Positions 5,901 to 7,725 of a DNA stretch of 7,725 nt are shown in pieces (the stretch's first letter is position 1; each line of letters opens with the position of its first letter). Below the pieces are notes generated by a model. It saw only the letters and a list, made by a program, of their open reading frames with translations, did not search any database and was not told the origin of the DNA. A program made the translations under genes and the position numbers. This DNA comes from Spirulina sp. DLM2.Bin59 (GTDB lineage: Bacteria > Cyanobacteriota > Cyanobacteriia > Cyanobacteriales > Spirulinaceae), in contig RECT01000154.1 in the NCBI GenBank assembly GCA_007693875.1, positions 1 through 7,725 on the forward strand, written 5' to 3'.

Positions 5901-5912
5901 TGGGAGAGGGGG
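5885..5912. repeat. Hairpin 2: 12-bp perfect stem with TTTT loop
   Basis: CCCCCTCTCCCA (5885-5896) pairs with TGGGAGAGGGGG (5901-5912). It lies about 30 nt downstream of the rbfA stop, where such a structure could stabilise or attenuate the rbfA-nagZ transcript. No T-run follows on the minus strand, so complete termination is unlikely. Confidence 0.75.
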
Positions 5913-5941
5913 ATTGAGGGGGTGAGGGCAGGGATTTGCCT

Positions 5942-6325
5942 TTACTCTTCTTCTTCCCCCTCCTCTAGGGGCCTGTCTTGGTTTAACTGAGTGAGAAGAG
6001 TGAGGACGCGATCGCCCCGTTCAATGGAGCGGTCTTCAAAAAAGGCCACCTCTGGCGTGCGGCGCAGGCGTACCCGCTGCCCCAACTCCCGACGGACAAA
6101 CCCCGCCGAGGAAGCTAAACCTTCCATGGTTTCGGCTCTGGCCTCATCACTGCCATAGATACTCACAAAAATTTTGGCGTGTTGGAGATCCCCCGACACA
6201 ACCACATCGGTAACGCTGACCATGCCCGCGCCAACGCGATCATCTTTGATCTCGTGGCAGAGCAGTTGGCTCACTTCCCGTTTAATCAGGGCAGAAACGC
6301 GGGATACGCGGCGACTGGTGGCCAT
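5942..6325 (-). CDS. rbfA: 30S ribosome-binding factor A (RbfA)
   Basis: A 127-residue RbfA, a KH-type RNA-binding protein that assists late 16S rRNA processing and 30S assembly. The N-terminal SRRVSRVSALIKREVSQLL (4-22) is the usual basic first helix, VSVTDVVVSGDLQHAKIFVSI (36-56) is the central beta-alpha-beta part, and VRLRRTPEVAFFEDRSIERG (85-104) is the signature near the end of the KH fold. The tail is very acidic (EEGEEEE). Length is normal. AAAGGAG on the minus strand sits 6 nt before the ATG, a textbook ribosome site that settles the start. It lies 92 bp downstream of DUF751 and upstream of nagZ on the same strand, so co-transcription is plausible. A HIP1 site lies inside the gene. 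Confidence 0.96.
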   Translation of the reverse strand: MATSRRVSRVSALIKREVSQLLCHEIKDDRVGAGMVSVTDVVVSGDLQHAKIFVSIYGSDEARAETMEGLASSAGFVRRELGQRVRLRRTPEVAFFEDRSIERGDRVLTLLTQLNQDRPLEEGEEEE

Positions 6326-6417
6326 AGTGACTCCTTTAAATAAAACAATTCAGTAAATTTGATCCAATCATCCCCAGGGACATCGCTTTCAAAACGCCCC
6401 TAACGAGAAACATCGGG

Positions 6418-6618
6418 TTAAACACCGAAGCCCAGCATCGCCCGGAGCGTGAAGAAAATGAATCCGGTGAGGCCGACGAGAATGCCGATGAGGGCCGTCA
6501 GCCGGAGGGGACTGCTGAACATGGGCTGCACCCATTGGAAGAGGGCGAAGAATACCCCCAGGGTAAAGGTGATGAAGTAACGGCAATAGCGCAGGACGTT
6601 GTTAAAAAATTCTTCCAT
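6418..6618 (-). CDS. DUF751 (Ycf33-like) small membrane protein
   Basis: A 66-residue protein of the DUF751 family, which includes plastid Ycf33. Function is not established. Two hydrophobic helices are visible at about 14-33 (YFITFTLGVFFALFQWV) and 40-58 (LTALIGILVGLTGFIFFTL), joined by a short loop with PMFSSP. The N-terminus MEEFFNNVLRYCRYFI and the ending FTLRAMLGFGV match the family as I know it. It is likely an integral thylakoid or plasma-membrane protein (inference). No Shine-Dalgarno precedes the ATG, and a HIP1 octamer lies 4 bp upstream of it. It is the first gene of the minus-strand run with rbfA and nagZ, and is transcribed divergently from the TauE gene across a 126-150-bp region. 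Confidence 0.9.
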   Translation of the reverse strand: MEEFFNNVLRYCRYFITFTLGVFFALFQWVQPMFSSPLRLTALIGILVGLTGFIFFTLRAMLGFGV

Positions 6619-6700
6619 GGTGGCGATCGCACTAAAATCTCACCTTCAACCTTAGCCTGTTGCGACCGGATGCGATCGCCCTCCCTGGCAATTTTTCCAG

Positions 6701-6729
6701 TTGATTGGGGGCAAATCTCAAGCTAGGAT
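6701..6729 (+). promoter_or_regulatory. Putative promoter of the TauE/SafE permease gene
   Basis: TTGATT (6701-6706), a 17-bp spacer and TAGGAT (6724-6729) match sigma-70 consensus at four of six and four of six positions. Transcription from about 6736 leaves only about 9 nt before the GTG at 6745 but about 36 nt before the ATG at 6772, which favours the ATG. Confidence 0.4.
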
Positions 6730-6771
6730 GCAAAGGTTCTCAGGGTGGGCCGGTTGCCTCCTGATGGCTCA

Positions 6772-7581
6772 ATGGTTGCACAAATCAGGAAAACAAGGGT
6801 GGACGATTTAATCTGGTTGGGGATAGGGGGGTTGGTGTCGGGCTTGCTGGCGGGGCTGTTGGGCATTGGGGGCGGGACGGTGTTAGTGCCGTTAATGGTG
6901 GCCTTGGATATTGGCTACAACCAAGCCGTTGCCACCAGTAGCTTGGCGATCGTCATGACCGCCTGCTCTGGCACAGTACAGAATTGGCGGATGGGGTTAT
7001 TAGATTGGCGGCGGGTGATGTTTTTGGGGTTGCCGGCGATCGCCACTGCCCCCCTGGGGCCGCTGATTATTCAATCATTGCCCACTTATATTAAGGAGGC
7101 CGCCTTTGGGCTGTTGTTGATCGTGACGATCTTTTTGGTGACACTCCGCAAACGCCTGATCGCCCGCCAAGCCGCCCAAGATTCCCCCACCGCCCCCGCT
7201 GTACTCAATCCGGTAGTGGCTCGCCTCGGAACCGGGGCAGCGGCGGGGCTATTGGCGGGGGTGTTTGGTGTGGGGGGCGGCGTGATTATGGTTCCGTTGC
7301 AAATGCTATTGCTCCAGGAACCGATTAAGCTGGCCATTCAAACCAGCCTCGGCGTAATTGTAATTACCTCCATTGCCGCCGCTGGTAGCCATGCCCTCCA
7401 AGGCAATGTGCTGTGGGTATCGGGGCTAATTTTAGGCATTGGCGGTTTAATCGGGGCGCAGGTCAGCACCCGTTATTTACCCAAACTTCCCGATCCTGTG
7501 GTCAATCTCCTCTTTCGGAGTCTGTTAGCGATCCTGGCCCTCTATTTCTTCAGCCGCGCCATGGGCAGCTTTCCGGGTTAA
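6772..7581 (+). CDS. TauE/SafE (DUF81) family membrane permease
   Basis: A 269-residue sulfite exporter TauE/SafE family protein. Members move sulfur-containing or small organic anions, but the substrate cannot be read from sequence here. The family's internal duplication is clear: LLAGLLGIGGGTVLVPL at about 25-41 and LLAGVFGVGGGVIMVPL at 160-176, each followed by a TSL motif (ATSSLAIV, IQTSLGVIV). About eight hydrophobic segments can be drawn, with a polar loop near 127-146 (RKRLIARQAAQDSPTAP) joining the halves. Length is normal. An in-frame GTG at 6745 with AAAGG 8 nt upstream would add nine residues (to 278). I prefer the ATG at 6772 because the predicted promoter would start transcription almost on the GTG. 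There is no neighbouring sulfur gene to hint at the substrate. Confidence 0.93.
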   Translation: MVAQIRKTRVDDLIWLGIGGLVSGLLAGLLGIGGGTVLVPLMVALDIGYNQAVATSSLAIVMTACSGTVQNWRMGLLDWRRVMFLGLPAIATAPLGPLIIQSLPTYIKEAAFGLLLIVTIFLVTLRKRLIARQAAQDSPTAPAVLNPVVARLGTGAAAGLLAGVFGVGGGVIMVPLQMLLLQEPIKLAIQTSLGVIVITSIAAAGSHALQGNVLWVSGLILGIGGLIGAQVSTRYLPKLPDPVVNLLFRSLLAILALYFFSRAMGSFPG

Positions 7582-7619
7582 ACCCATCAAAAATTATCCA
7601 ACCCACTTAAAGATAGGTA

Positions 7620-7641
7620 GGGGCGAAAAATTTTTCGCCCC
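7620..7641. repeat. Perfect 22-bp palindrome downstream of the permease gene
   Basis: GGGGCGAAAAA (7620-7630) is followed directly by its reverse complement (7631-7641). GTAGGGGCGA...TCGCCCC palindromes are, from memory, among the commonest short repeats in cyanobacterial genomes. It lies 38 bp after the stop codon. As RNA it gives a GC-rich stem with an A/U top, but no T-run follows, so it is at best a weak terminator or an mRNA-end stabiliser. Confidence 0.7.
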
Positions 7642-7679
7642 CACACCCATCAATTTGACAACCAGATTCCCTTTGACAC

Positions 7680-7702
7680 TCTCAGGTCTAAAGACACTGA
7701 GA
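7680..7702. repeat. Imperfect hairpin near the window edge
   Basis: TCTCAG (7680-7685) pairs with CTGAGA (7697-7702), and GTCT / AGAC continue the stem inside with one bulged A at 7696. A short T-run (7721-7724) comes too late for a classical terminator. Its role is unclear. Confidence 0.35.
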
Positions 7703-7725
7703 TTCTGCTGACAGAGTCGATTTTA

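Larger units (their letters stand above)
5769..5930. repeat. Nested palindromic intergenic repeat element, about 162 bp
   Basis: The element fills the rbfA-nagZ spacer. It begins with TGCCCTCA (5769-5776) and ends with the exact reverse complement TGAGGGCA (5923-5930). Inside are a perfect 11-bp stem with a 5-nt loop (5785-5811), two tandem 50-bp copies (5801-5900), and a perfect 12-bp stem with a TTTT loop (5885-5912). Similar CCCCTTCTCCC / GGGAGAAGGGG repeats are, as I recall, widespread in filamentous cyanobacterial genomes. The structure resembles a MITE or REP-like element. There is no clear target-site duplication and no transposase. Confidence 0.7.

Noticed and set aside
5885..5912. 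Hairpin considered as an intrinsic terminator for rbfA
   Set aside because: The stem is strong, but no T-run follows on the minus strand, so termination is not supported.

Overview
The window looks like a piece of a cyanobacterial chromosome. Fourteen copies of the octamer GCGATCGC (HIP1) occur in 7.7 kb, where about 0.1 would be expected by chance, and two proteins (DUF4327 and DUF751/Ycf33-like) belong to families known essentially from cyanobacteria and plastids. GC-rich palindromic intergenic repeats of a type common in filamentous cyanobacteria support this. The genus cannot be fixed from the sequence. Nothing indicates a plasmid, phage or insertion sequence.

Left part (1-1982): a long minus-strand gene for a soluble TPR protein enters from 1784 and runs off the left edge. 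Eight tandem TPRs are visible and the C-terminal domain lies outside the window. Between it and the next gene is a 198-bp spacer. Its right end holds three TTTTCCACA-type DnaA boxes in the same orientation, about two helical turns apart, which is the most unusual signal here. Next comes a minus-strand CDF cation efflux transporter (1983-2939).

Middle (2940-4136): a divergent promoter region leads to an unrecognised 119-residue protein (+). That gene converges with 9 bp to spare on a DUF4327 gene (-). Behind DUF4327 lies about 375 bp without a clear gene. It holds a likely promoter overlapped by an NtcA-type palindrome, a 15-bp palindrome, and an 18-codon ORF with a strong Shine-Dalgarno sequence that may be coincidental.

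Right part (4137-7725): a minus-strand cluster, read in order DUF751 - rbfA - GH3 beta-N-acetylhexosaminidase (nagZ-like), joins a small membrane protein, a 30S maturation factor and a peptidoglycan-recycling type enzyme. A roughly 160-bp nested palindromic repeat, including a 50-bp tandem duplication, sits between rbfA and nagZ. It is open in the nagZ frame, so automated calls could extend that protein wrongly by 53 residues. A divergent TauE/SafE-family permease (+) is followed by a perfect 22-bp palindrome and another hairpin at the window edge.

Most genes are housekeeping or ordinary transport genes. No new multi-gene system is evident. The DnaA-box cluster and the composite repeat are the best leads.
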